A stretch of 10,791 nucleotides of DNA. It comes from Porphyromonadaceae bacterium (lineage in GTDB: Bacteria; Bacteroidota; Bacteroidia; Bacteroidales; Paludibacteraceae). Below are positions 1 to 7,689 of this stretch, one piece after another. The position numbers and the translations under genes were made by a program. The notes beneath the pieces were generated by a model. That model was given only the letters and a program-made list of their open reading frames with translations. It did not search any database and had not been told where the DNA came from. Position 1 is the stretch's first letter, and every line of letters starts with the position of its first letter. Location: assembly GCA_905372135.1 (NCBI GenBank), contig CAJPNS010000067.1, forward strand, positions 1-10,791, read 5' to 3'.

Positions 1-17
1 TTGCGGATAGAATAAAT

Positions 18-51
18 ATGTGTCGTAAGCCGACAGTCGGCAGCCACACGT
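18..51. other. Bipartite inverted repeat upstream of nrdD
   Basis: The centre (29-41) is a perfect 13-bp dyad, GCCGAC-A-GTCGGC. It is flanked by a second pairing of 18-23 (ATGTGT) with 46-51 (ACACGT), five Watson-Crick pairs and one G-T, separated by small unpaired stretches. As RNA this would be a two-tier hairpin with an inner 5-bp stem and a CAG loop. A run of four T (51-54) follows, so it may be the terminator of a gene left of the window; alternatively the dyad is an operator for nrdDG. The sequence does not decide between these. No exact TAnnTTTG promoter box is visible between here and nrdD. Confidence 0.4.
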
Positions 52-145
52 TTTATCACCGACAGTATGCCGTCCCCGAACCTCTGACGAAATATTCATA
101 CAGTATTAATTGTTTGTATATAAAACCAATAAAATAAACAACACA

Positions 146-2239
146 ATGGGTAATAAAGAAATTTATATCGTTAAACGCGACGGCAAATCGGTGCCTTTTT
201 CTCTGGACAAAATAAAATCGGCTATTGCCAAGGCATTCCTTTCGGTCGATACCTTCGCTACCGAAGATGATTTTGTGGCAATCTTATCACGTATACACGT
301 TGCCAATGGTATGAGTGTGGAAGAGATTCAGAACCAAGTAGAAACAGCTCTTATGGCAGAGAAATATTTTGCTGTGGCAAAATCGTATATGCTTTACCGT
401 CAGAAGCATACCGAGACTCGCGAGACCCGCGACAAACTCAACTTTCTCATCAGCTACTGCGATGCCTCGAATGCCGCCACAGGCAGCAAATTCGACGCCA
501 ACGCCAACGTGGAGAAGAAAAACATTGCCACGCTGATAGGCGAGCTTCCCAAGAAAAACTTCATCAACCTGAACCGTAAGATGATAACCGACCGAATGAA
601 AGAACTTTACGGTAAAGAGACTGCCGACAAATATATAGGTATGCTCAACGAGCATTTTATATACAAAAACGACGAGACAAGCCTTGCCAACTATTGTGCA
701 AGCATCACGATGTATCCGTGGTTGCTACACGGCACCACCACAATCGGCGGCAACTCGACGCCTCCTACCAATCTGAAATCGTTTGCAGGCGGCTTTGTCA
801 ATATGGTATTCATCGTATCGAGTATGCTTAGCGGAGCGTGTGCCACTCCCGAATTTTTGATGTATATGGACTACTTCATACGTATGGAGTACGGCGATGA
901 TTATTACAGAGATATAGACAGAGTCGTCGACTTGTCAAAACGTCAGCGGACGCTCGATAAGGTTATATGCGACTTTTTCGAACAGGTGGTTTACTCCATC
1001 AATCAACCGACGGGAGCCAGAAACTTCCAGGCAGTGTTCTGGAACATAGCTTATTACGACCGTCCCTATTTCGAAAACCTTTTCGGCGAGTTTGTGTTCC
1101 CCGACGGCACTCGTCCTATCTGGGAATCGCTTAGCTGGCTGCAAAAACGTTTTATGAAGTGGTTCAATAAAGAACGCACCAAGACCGTACTCACATTCCC
1201 TGTAGAGACGATGGCTCTACTGTCGGCAGACGGCGACGTTATCGACAAGGAATATGCCGACTTCACAGCCGAGATGTATGCCGAAGGACACTCGTTTTTC
1301 ACCTATATGAGCGACAATGCCGATTCGCTGTCGAGTTGCTGCCGACTTCGCAACGAGATAACCGACAACGGATTCAGCTATACGCTTGGTGCGGGCGGAG
1401 TATCGACCGGCTCCAAGAGTGTGCTGACAATCAATATTAACCGCTGTGTGCAGTATGCCGTCCGCAACGGCAGGTCGCATACCGACTTCCTCGAAGAGGT
1501 CATCGACCTCGTACATAAGGCTCAGACCGCATACAACGAGAATCTGAAAATATTGCAGGCAAAGGGTATGTTGCCGCTTTTCGATGCAGGCTACATAGAT
1601 ATTAAGCGTCAATACCTTACCGTCGGGGTTAATGGTCTGGTAGAGGCGGCAGAGTTTATGGGCATATCTATCGACGACAATCCTCAGTATGCGGCTTTCG
1701 TACAGGAGATACTGGGACTTGTAGAGAAATACAACAAAAAATATCGCTCCAAAGAGCTGATGTTCAATTGCGAGATGATACCTGCCGAGAACGTCGGCGT
1801 AAAACACGCCAAATGGGACAAAGAAGACGGTTATACCGTCAGACGCGACTGCTACAACAGCTACTTCTATATAGTAGAAGACGATACGCTCAATGTAATA
1901 GACAAGTTCAAGCTGCACGGCGAAAAATACATACGTAACCTTACGGGCGGCTCTGCTCTGCACGCCAACCTGGCAGAACATCTGTCGCAGGCACAGTATC
2001 GCCACCTGCTGCGTGTAGCTGCACGCGAGGGCTGCAACTATTTTACGTTCAATATCCCCAATACCGTTTGCAACGACTGTGGCACAATCGATAAGCGATA
2101 TCTGAAGAAATGCCCTAAGTGCAAGTCCGAAAATGTCGATTATCTGACACGAATCATCGGTTATATGAAGCGGGTGAGCAACTTCTCGGCACCGCGTCAG
2201 GTGGAGGCAGGCATACGATATTACTACGCCGAAAAATGA
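146..2239 (+). CDS. nrdD: Anaerobic (class III) ribonucleoside-triphosphate reductase NrdD
   Basis: This 697-residue protein reduces ribonucleoside triphosphates to deoxy forms in the cytoplasm without oxygen, using a glycyl radical installed by NrdG. An N-terminal ATP-cone (about residues 5-92, with IYIVKRDGKSVPFSLDKIK) is the family's allosteric nucleotide sensor. The central barrel carries GGNSTPP (201-207) and a Cys pair in SSCCRLRNE (C398, C399), one of which is probably the active-site thiyl cysteine. The C-terminus has a zinc site, C642-x2-C645 and C656-x2-C659, then the glycyl radical motif RIIGYM with the radical at G672. Length is close to E. coli NrdD (712). The ATG at 146 is preferred to an in-frame TTG at 110 because the ATP-cone begins directly after it and A-rich sequence precedes it, as is usual in Bacteroidetes. 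nrdG follows 43 bases downstream, so they are probably co-transcribed. All key motifs are intact. Whether formate or a redoxin is the reductant was not resolved. Confidence 0.97.
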   Translation: MGNKEIYIVKRDGKSVPFSLDKIKSAIAKAFLSVDTFATEDDFVAILSRIHVANGMSVEEIQNQVETALMAEKYFAVAKSYMLYRQKHTETRETRDKLNFLISYCDASNAATGSKFDANANVEKKNIATLIGELPKKNFINLNRKMITDRMKELYGKETADKYIGMLNEHFIYKNDETSLANYCASITMYPWLLHGTTTIGGNSTPPTNLKSFAGGFVNMVFIVSSMLSGACATPEFLMYMDYFIRMEYGDDYYRDIDRVVDLSKRQRTLDKVICDFFEQVVYSINQPTGARNFQAVFWNIAYYDRPYFENLFGEFVFPDGTRPIWESLSWLQKRFMKWFNKERTKTVLTFPVETMALLSADGDVIDKEYADFTAEMYAEGHSFFTYMSDNADSLSSCCRLRNEITDNGFSYTLGAGGVSTGSKSVLTININRCVQYAVRNGRSHTDFLEEVIDLVHKAQTAYNENLKILQAKGMLPLFDAGYIDIKRQYLTVGVNGLVEAAEFMGISIDDNPQYAAFVQEILGLVEKYNKKYRSKELMFNCEMIPAENVGVKHAKWDKEDGYTVRRDCYNSYFYIVEDDTLNVIDKFKLHGEKYIRNLTGGSALHANLAEHLSQAQYRHLLRVAAREGCNYFTFNIPNTVCNDCGTIDKRYLKKCPKCKSENVDYLTRIIGYMKRVSNFSAPRQVEAGIRYYYAEK

Positions 2240-2282
2240 TAATCCTTTTTGAGTAAGGCAATTAATCGCCGTATTGGGAAAA

Positions 2283-2744
2283 ATGCTGAAATTCACTGAC
2301 TACGATATAGTCTTCCGCGAGATACCCGACGAGGTAACACTTGCCATCAATCTATCGAACTGCCCGTACCGTTGCCCCGGCTGCCACAGCAGGCAGTTGC
2401 AGCAAGATATTGGTGCGGAGCTCAGCTGCGATGTGTTGCTGTCGCTGATAAATCGCTACAAAGACGATATAACCTGTGTCTGTTTTATGGGCGGCGACGC
2501 GTCTCCCGACGACGTTTGCCGCCTGGCAGCTGTGGTCAAACGCGATTGTGGGCTCAAAACCGGTTGGTATTCGGGCAATAGCCATCTGTACGACGATAAA
2601 TGCAAAGCCGTCTTCGACTTCATAAAACTCGGCGACTATCGGCAAGCCCTCGGAGGACTCGATAAGCCGACTACCAATCAGCGACTCTATCGTATCGAAG
2701 CGGATACCTTGCACGATATTACTTATAAGTTTTTGAAAAAGTGA
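2283..2744 (+). CDS. nrdG: Anaerobic ribonucleotide reductase activating protein NrdG (radical SAM)
   Basis: This 153-residue protein is the radical S-adenosylmethionine activase that makes the glycyl radical on NrdD. It has the signature CX3CX2C (C27-P-Y-R-C31-P-G-C34), which binds the 4Fe-4S cluster; a GGD motif in CFMGGDASPDD stands where related enzymes have GGE. The C-terminal NQRLYRI segment matches the family's usual TNQRI-type ending. Length equals that of E. coli NrdG (154). The ATG at 2283 is chosen over the in-frame TTG at 2274 because the conserved sequence (MLKFTDYDIVFREIPDEV) starts there. It lies 43 bases after nrdD with no promoter or terminator seen between them, which supports one operon. 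Nothing is broken or missing. Identity is firm from the motif, the length and the neighbour. Confidence 0.96.
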   Translation: MLKFTDYDIVFREIPDEVTLAINLSNCPYRCPGCHSRQLQQDIGAELSCDVLLSLINRYKDDITCVCFMGGDASPDDVCRLAAVVKRDCGLKTGWYSGNSHLYDDKCKAVFDFIKLGDYRQALGGLDKPTTNQRLYRIEADTLHDITYKFLKK

Positions 2745-2753
2745 TGATGAAAT

Positions 2754-2767
2754 AATTCATAATTCAT
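2754..2767. repeat. AATTCAT tandem pair
   Basis: Ten bases after the nrdG stop there are two abutting copies of AATTCAT. The same core (AATTCATAATT) recurs as the inverted repeat around the terminator after the large secreted-protein gene (7690-7793). Short A/T-rich words like this are frequent in Bacteroidetes intergenic DNA, so the sharing may carry no function. Confidence 0.35.
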
Positions 2768-2791
2768 TTTTCACTCTTACTTTTTCATTTT

Positions 2792-2822
2792 TTTGCTATG
2801 CAAAAAATTTGTGCTACCTTTG
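2792..2822 (+). promoter_or_regulatory. Bacteroidetes-type promoter for the small unknown gene
   Basis: TTTG at 2792-2795 (the -33 box), a 19-base gap, then TACCTTTG at 2815-2822 (the -7 box, consensus TAnnTTTG). This matches the promoter pattern established for the Bacteroides primary sigma factor. The start of transcription would be near 2829, leaving an A/T-rich leader of about 30 nt before the ATG at 2860. It shows that the next gene is transcribed independently of nrdDG. Confidence 0.8.
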
Positions 2823-2859
2823 TGCCCGTAGTATAAACACATAAATTTATATTCTCACT

Positions 2860-3411
2860 ATGGCGAAAAGTAATAATAATGTAATCACTCACGGTTTGAG
2901 TGGAAAGGTTGGCGATATAATTGTGTTCAGCCAACGAGGAGGTAAAACTATTATTTCCAAAGCTCCCAAAAAACGCACGGGAGAGCCCTCTCCAAAAGCT
3001 AAGGCTCAGCAAGAAAAGTTTCAACAGGCTGTTATTTACGGTAAATCTATCATTAACGATCCTACTAAGAAAGAACAGTATAGTGTAGAAGGTAAGTCGG
3101 CTTTCAATGTTGCAGTTGCAGACTTACTCAATGCTCCTAAGATACAGGAGATAAACTTATCTGCTTATCACGGGAATATTGGAGATATTATTGTTATCCG
3201 TGCTTACGACGACTTTAAGATTATTTCTTTGGTAGTATCTATTCTCAACGACGACGGTTCGCTTGTAGAGCAGGGTAATGCTCTCAACAATAACGGACCG
3301 ATTTGGGTATATACTGCTACTGCAAAAAACGATAATCTTTTGGGTGATAAAATTATCGTTAGAGCTACCGATATTCCTGACAATGTGTCAGAACTCTCTA
3401 AAGACCTCTAA
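2860..3411 (+). CDS. Conserved Bacteroidetes protein of unknown function (183 aa)
   Basis: A 183-residue protein with no signal peptide or membrane segment. The N-terminus (residues 8-33, with THGLSGKVGDIIVFSQRGGK) resembles the GxSGKVG-type opening seen in Bacteroidetes proteins such as the DUF6266 group; that is a resemblance from memory, not a proven assignment. A basic Lys/Pro-rich stretch follows (about 35-50), then a helical-looking segment with GKSAFNVAVADLLNAP. From about residue 100 the pattern (GDIIVIRAYDDFKI, WVYTATAKND, DKIIVRATDIPDN) alternates hydrophobic and polar residues like an immunoglobulin-like beta sandwich. It has a strong promoter of its own and stands alone between nrdDG and the large secreted-protein gene, looking more A/T-rich than nrdDG. 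Function is unknown; candidates include a structural or phage-derived protein. The ORF is surely real, because the promoter, start and family resemblance agree. Confidence 0.85.
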   Translation: MAKSNNNVITHGLSGKVGDIIVFSQRGGKTIISKAPKKRTGEPSPKAKAQQEKFQQAVIYGKSIINDPTKKEQYSVEGKSAFNVAVADLLNAPKIQEINLSAYHGNIGDIIVIRAYDDFKIISLVVSILNDDGSLVEQGNALNNNGPIWVYTATAKNDNLLGDKIIVRATDIPDNVSELSKDL

Positions 3412-3430
3412 TATTTCCTCAACGTATCTT

Positions 3431-3463
3431 GAGCGAATACGGAGCGAATACATAGCGTATCCG
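3431..3463. repeat. 11-bp tandem repeat, locus 1
   Basis: Two near-identical 11-bp units, GAGCGAATACG (3431-3441) and GAGCGAATACA (3442-3452), and a degenerate third (TAGCGTATCCG, 3453-3463), starting 20 bases after the stop of the small unknown gene. A longer array of the same unit lies at 7849-7892. The degenerate unit also creates a dyad: TACGGA (3438-3443) with TCCGTA (3460-3465). Confidence 0.75.
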
Positions 3464-3476
3464 TAATGCTAAGAAT

Positions 3477-3549
3477 TATGCCTACAAAACGGCAGATTTT
3501 GTTTTTTGTGTGTAAACTGCCGATATTGTCTGTAAAAAATGCAGGCATA
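3477..3549 (+). other. Nested inverted repeats before the LRR gene
   Basis: An outer 7-bp pairing, TATGCCT (3477-3483) with AGGCATA (3543-3549), encloses an inner 6-bp pairing, CGGCAG (3490-3495) with CTGCCG (3517-3522), extended by TTT-AAA across one bulged base. No T-run follows the inner stem, so it is a poor rho-independent terminator. It could be a folded leader of the LRR gene 40 bases downstream or the 3' end of the preceding transcript. No TAnnTTTG box is visible in 3412-3588, so the LRR gene's promoter is not identified. Confidence 0.35.
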
Positions 3550-3588
3550 TAATCGACCGAAATAACTAATTGTAAATAATTATATCAT

Positions 3589-6500
3589 ATGAAAAGAACA
3601 ACTAATTTACTATTTGCCATATTGTTGTGGCTTGTTTCAAGTACTCCCGTTATGACTCAGACGGTCAATACCAACCGTTTTATCTCTATTAACGTCGTTA
3701 ACGGACAGCAGATAAAGCTCGATTTTGCTGCCGACCAAGTGGCTACTCCTGTCAAGATTGTCAGTGGTTCCGGCGAATACAACCTTACTGTCGGCACTTC
3801 TTGGGTCGGAACGCAAAAATATCTCGCAGACGATAGTGTTATGACCGTCTATGGTGATATTACTAAGTTTGATTGTAGTGGCAACTATAATAATGTCACC
3901 GGCATCGACTTATCTCATAACACTATTATTACATGGTTCAGTTGTGGAAAGAACTCTCTGCAAGACCTCATTGTGAGCAGCAATAAGGCTTTGAAGGAAC
4001 TATATTGTTACAACAATTCCATTAAGACTCTCAATCTCGATAGTACTACTGAACTTACAAAACTCAGTTGTGCACGGAACTCTATTAGCTCACTCGATCT
4101 TAGCCATAATAAGAAGTTAAAATGGCTCAATTGTAGTGACAATCGTCTGACCGGACTCGACGTCTCTTCCAATATCCTACTGGAAAAGATCATCTGTCAC
4201 AAAAACAATTCTCTATCTACTCAGGCTCTCGACCTACTATATTGTTCTTTACCCGATAGGACAGGTACATTCTCAGGATACATAGAGCCCATTTACGACG
4301 ACTCCTCTCCTAATGATTCCGTTGTACTTGCTACCAATAGCCAAAATGCTCTTGGCAAAAATTGGAAGGTAAAGTATGCCTTCGATGACACCGATATTCC
4401 TGCTACTACAGGCAACTACGTCTGCAACAGTAATGTAAATATGAGCCGATATATCACCCTTACCGTTGCCCAAGATTCGGATATACGGTTAGACTTCAAG
4501 GCAGATGCCAATGGTACTCCCGTAAAAATAAAGAGCGACTCCACCGAGCGGAATATTACGGTCGGATTAGGTTGGTATGACGGTAATTACCTCTATAGCA
4601 ATTTTTCCGTTACTGCTACAAGCCCTTCTATTACCATCTTTGGAGATATATCGGCATTACGTTGTGGCGAAAACGGAGCAAACCTTACTGCTATAGACTT
4701 GAGTAATAATACACAATTGACATATCTGGATTGTACAAATGATTCCATACATAACCTCGACATTAGCAATAATACGCAATTGACGGCGTTATACTGTTAC
4801 AATAATAAACTAAGTAGCCTTGATGTAACTCATAATACACAGTTGATAGAATTAGGTTGTGATAAAAATTTCCTTACAACTCTTGACGTAACCCGTAATA
4901 CGCAGTTAATGTATTTATATTGCGATAAAAATTTCCTTACAACTCTCGACGTAACCCATAATACGCAGTTAATAGATTTAAGTTGTTCAAGAAATTCCCT
5001 TACAACGCTTGATGTTAGCCGTAATATACAGTTGACATACTTAAATTGTGGTAGTAATTCCCTCACTTCCCTCGATATAAGAGCTAATACTCTGTTGGAT
5101 AGGTTATATTGTTACAACAACTCCTTTACCTCTCAAATCCTTGACAATATCTACTGTCAGCTACCCGATAGGACAGGGAAAGAGAAGGGGAAGATAGCTC
5201 CTATATATAAACCTTCGTCGCCTGACAGTACTATTGTCCTTGCTACCAATAAAAACATTGCTATCAATAAAAACTGGAGAGTACAATATTTATTCCCCTC
5301 AGGTAAAGATATTCCTGCTACTACAGGCAGCTATGCCTGCACTACTCTTCACGATAGTGTAAATATGGATAGCTATATAACCCTTACCGTAGCCGATGGA
5401 GCATACATATACCTCGATTTCAAGGCTGCCACAGATAACACACACATAAGAATAGTGAGCGGCAGCAATATACAGAATATCACTATCGGTACCGATTGGT
5501 TAAGTCTTGCCTCATATATTGCCGACGGCACCGAGATGAAAATCTACGGTGATGTAACGGTGTTAGATTGTAGAAACAACGGAGCAAACATTCAAGCCCT
5601 CGACGTAACTAAGAATACAGCACTGACTGAATTATATTGCCATAGAAATCAGCTCACTGCTCTCGATGTATCGAAGAATACGGCTTTGACTGTGTTATAT
5701 TGTCATAGAAACCAACTCACTGCTCTCGATGTAACGAAAAATACTGCCCTGACTACGTTATATTGTTACGAAAATCAACTTACTGCACTTGATATAACTA
5801 AAAATACTGCGTTGATCACGTTATATTGCAACGGAAATCAGCTCACCGCCCTTGATGTAACGAAGAATACGGCTTTGACAACATTAAGTTGTTACAACAA
5901 CCAAATCACCGCCCTTGATATAACTAAGGATACTGTCCTGAAAATGTTATATTGCAACGAAAATCGGATTACAACTCTCGACGTAACTAAGAATACGGCA
6001 CTGACTGAATTATATTGCCATAAAAATCAACTTACTGCCCTCGATGTAACGAAAAATACAGACTTGGTTATGTTATATTGCAATGAAAATCGGCTCACCG
6101 CCCTTGATGTATCGAAGAATACGGCTTTGACGATATTAGGTTGTTACAACAACCAAATCACTGCCCTTGATATAACTAAGGATACTGTCTTGACCACGTT
6201 ATATTGCAACGAAAATCAGCTTACAACTCTTGATGTAACGAAGAATATCGCACTGACGAAATTATATTGTTATAAGAATCAGCTTACCGCACTCGACGTA
6301 ACGAAGAATATTGCATTGACTGAGTTATATTGTTACGAAAATCGGTTCACTACCCTCGATGTAACGAAGAATACAGCATTGGAGGTATTAGGTTGTTACA
6401 ACAATCAAATCAAAGCCCTTGACGTAACGAAGAATACCGTATTGACTAAATTATATTGTTACAACAATCCGCAACTCAATAGTTTAAATATCGTAGGGAA

Positions 6501-7689
6501 TAATGCTATAAAAAATATTTATATATATGGCTGCAACTTCTCGGCATGCGGACTCGACTCTATATTCCGAGATTTGCCTCAGTGCTTGCCTACGGATAGT
6601 GCTAAGATTCTTATTAAATCGAATGCTTCTACTAATCCCGGTACCGATGGATGCCGTGATACTATCGCTTCTCATCGAAATTGGGCGGTGCTCAACTTTA
6701 AGGGCAACAACTCTATGGATACCATCAAGAACTCTTTCTATACCTGTGTTCCAAATATGAACCTCAATCGAGCTATCAGGCTCGGTGTCGTATCGGGTCA
6801 GACCATATCCGTCGCTATTAAAGCAGCAGCCAACAACACTCATATACGGTTTACTTGCGGCTCTACCGATACCATACTTACTGTTGATACTTCTTGGTCT
6901 TATTGGCAACTGCCCGCAAAAGCCGATAGTATGGTATTCTTCGGAGATATTACGAGGTTCAATTGCAATACGAACGGTAATAATATAACAGCTATTTCTA
7001 CGAAAACAAATCCCATATTGGAAGAGTTGCAATGTATTGGCAATGCTATTTCTACTCTCGACTTGTCTCATAACGTTGAACTCTCAGAGCTATATTGTTT
7101 GGGTAACCGACTTACAAGTCTCGACCTCTCGCACAACCACAAACTCACAAAGTTGGCTTGCTACGACAATCCGCAGTTACAACACATCGATGTCAACGGC
7201 TGTTATCCGCTCAGTAGGGTGGTTGTATATGGCTGCAACTTATCAGACTGTGGACTCGACTCTTTACTACGTGCATTGCCACGACGTTCTTCAGACAATA
7301 AGGGAAAAATCTTTATTAAAGACGGCACTTCTACCAATCCCGGTAGCAGCGGCTGCCAAGATACTATTGCTTCCCACAAAAATTGGGTAGTCTTAGACTA
7401 CAACGGTGGCTCACCCGATACTATTGCCAATACGCACTATACTTGTGCCGATACGCCGACGGATAACGACAGACATCCTACCAACGAAACGGATATCAAA
7501 ATATACCCGAACCCTGTGGCAGACGTGCTCTACCTCTCGGCTACCGCTCGCACCATACGTGTGTACAATATCTACGGTATCGAAGTAGCCCACGCCACCG
7601 ATACCGACAAGGTTGGAGTCTCGCATCTCCCGGATGGTGTATACATCGTCAGAGCCGATGGTGCTGTAGCTAAGATGGTAAAGCAATAA
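3589..7689 (+). CDS. Secreted four-module leucine-rich repeat protein with T9SS sorting domain
   Basis: A 1366-residue protein with a signal peptide (residues 1 to about 24: KR, a hydrophobic core, then VMTQT). Four modules follow, each with a beta-rich cap of the form YITLTVAxxxxIxLDFKA, an ending IYGDIT-x-LDC, a stack of 21-residue leucine-rich repeats (LRRs), and a closing segment. Caps start near residues 30, 287, 595 and 1061; the LRR stacks cover about 103-208, 366-512, 668-961 and 1133-1217 with 5, 7, 14 and about 4 units. Closing segments carry LPDRTG or LP plus NPG and end in NW(K/A/V)V. The unit has two half-repeats, LxxLYCxxN and LTxLDVxxN, as in the 21-residue class called IRREKO. 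The C-terminus (1302-1366, DIKIYPNPVADVLYL to MVKQ) is a T9SS type A sorting domain, so export to the outside and possible surface attachment are expected. LRR proteins bind other proteins or glycans; the partner is unknown. The start is the first ATG before the signal peptide. It ends with a good terminator. Confidence 0.93.
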   Translation: MKRTTNLLFAILLWLVSSTPVMTQTVNTNRFISINVVNGQQIKLDFAADQVATPVKIVSGSGEYNLTVGTSWVGTQKYLADDSVMTVYGDITKFDCSGNYNNVTGIDLSHNTIITWFSCGKNSLQDLIVSSNKALKELYCYNNSIKTLNLDSTTELTKLSCARNSISSLDLSHNKKLKWLNCSDNRLTGLDVSSNILLEKIICHKNNSLSTQALDLLYCSLPDRTGTFSGYIEPIYDDSSPNDSVVLATNSQNALGKNWKVKYAFDDTDIPATTGNYVCNSNVNMSRYITLTVAQDSDIRLDFKADANGTPVKIKSDSTERNITVGLGWYDGNYLYSNFSVTATSPSITIFGDISALRCGENGANLTAIDLSNNTQLTYLDCTNDSIHNLDISNNTQLTALYCYNNKLSSLDVTHNTQLIELGCDKNFLTTLDVTRNTQLMYLYCDKNFLTTLDVTHNTQLIDLSCSRNSLTTLDVSRNIQLTYLNCGSNSLTSLDIRANTLLDRLYCYNNSFTSQILDNIYCQLPDRTGKEKGKIAPIYKPSSPDSTIVLATNKNIAINKNWRVQYLFPSGKDIPATTGSYACTTLHDSVNMDSYITLTVADGAYIYLDFKAATDNTHIRIVSGSNIQNITIGTDWLSLASYIADGTEMKIYGDVTVLDCRNNGANIQALDVTKNTALTELYCHRNQLTALDVSKNTALTVLYCHRNQLTALDVTKNTALTTLYCYENQLTALDITKNTALITLYCNGNQLTALDVTKNTALTTLSCYNNQITALDITKDTVLKMLYCNENRITTLDVTKNTALTELYCHKNQLTALDVTKNTDLVMLYCNENRLTALDVSKNTALTILGCYNNQITALDITKDTVLTTLYCNENQLTTLDVTKNIALTKLYCYKNQLTALDVTKNIALTELYCYENRFTTLDVTKNTALEVLGCYNNQIKALDVTKNTVLTKLYCYNNPQLNSLNIVGNNAIKNIYIYGCNFSACGLDSIFRDLPQCLPTDSAKILIKSNASTNPGTDGCRDTIASHRNWAVLNFKGNNSMDTIKNSFYTCVPNMNLNRAIRLGVVSGQTISVAIKAAANNTHIRFTCGSTDTILTVDTSWSYWQLPAKADSMVFFGDITRFNCNTNGNNITAISTKTNPILEELQCIGNAISTLDLSHNVELSELYCLGNRLTSLDLSHNHKLTKLACYDNPQLQHIDVNGCYPLSRVVVYGCNLSDCGLDSLLRALPRRSSDNKGKIFIKDGTSTNPGSSGCQDTIASHKNWVVLDYNGGSPDTIANTHYTCADTPTDNDRHPTNETDIKIYPNPVADVLYLSATARTIRVYNIYGIEVAHATDTDKVGVSHLPDGVYIVRADGAVAKMVKQ
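3895..4209 (+). repeat. LRR array 1 (5 units of 63 bp)
   Basis: Five 21-residue LRR units in module 1 (the last with one extra residue). They are the most diverged of the long stacks: units read as GIDLSHN, DLIVSSN, TLNLDST, SLDLSHN and GLDVSSN. Cys is kept in each unit's LxC position (FSC, LYC, LSC, LNC, IIC). Confidence 0.85.
4684..5124 (+). repeat. LRR array 2 (7 units of 63 bp)
   Basis: Seven 21-residue units with core LDVTxNTQL. Units 4 and 5 are near copies in DNA: 4861-4923 and 4924-4986 agree at 56 of 63 positions by eye, including a shared GATAAAAATTTCCTTACAAC start. This indicates a recent single-unit tandem duplication. Confidence 0.88.
5590..6471 (+). repeat. LRR array 3 (14 units of 63 bp) with four-unit higher-order repeat
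   Basis: Fourteen consecutive 21-residue units with no insertions or deletions, 882 bp, core LTALDVTKNTALTxLYC. All 14 keep Cys at unit position 17. On top of the 63-bp period there is a 252-bp period: units 5, 9 and 13 share L(S/G)CYNNQ, and units 6 and 10 share ITALDITKDTVL. The first two units of each 252-bp block (5842-5967 against 6094-6219) agree at 116 of 126 bases by eye; the later two units of the blocks are more diverged. Confidence 0.92.
6985..7239 (+). repeat. LRR array 4 (3 units plus a degenerate fourth)
   Basis: Short stack in module 4, with units ISTLDLSHNVELSELYC and LTSLDLSHNHKLTKLAC. It ends in the degenerate HIDVNGCYPLSRVVVYGCN, which parallels the end of array 3 (SLNIVGNNAIKNIYIYGCN). 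Both lead into a CGLDS closing segment, so modules 3 and 4 share a common C-terminal boundary that differs from modules 1 and 2 (LPDRTG type without CGLDS). Confidence 0.82.

Noticed and set aside
1217..2296. Long open frame of 359 codons on the minus strand
   Set aside because: It lies entirely antisense to nrdD, whose catalytic motifs are intact through this stretch; its translation has no recognisable domain.
6484..7071. 195-codon minus-strand frame and several short plus-strand frames inside the LRR gene
   Set aside because: They overlap the continuous 1366-codon LRR frame and show no domain or start signal.
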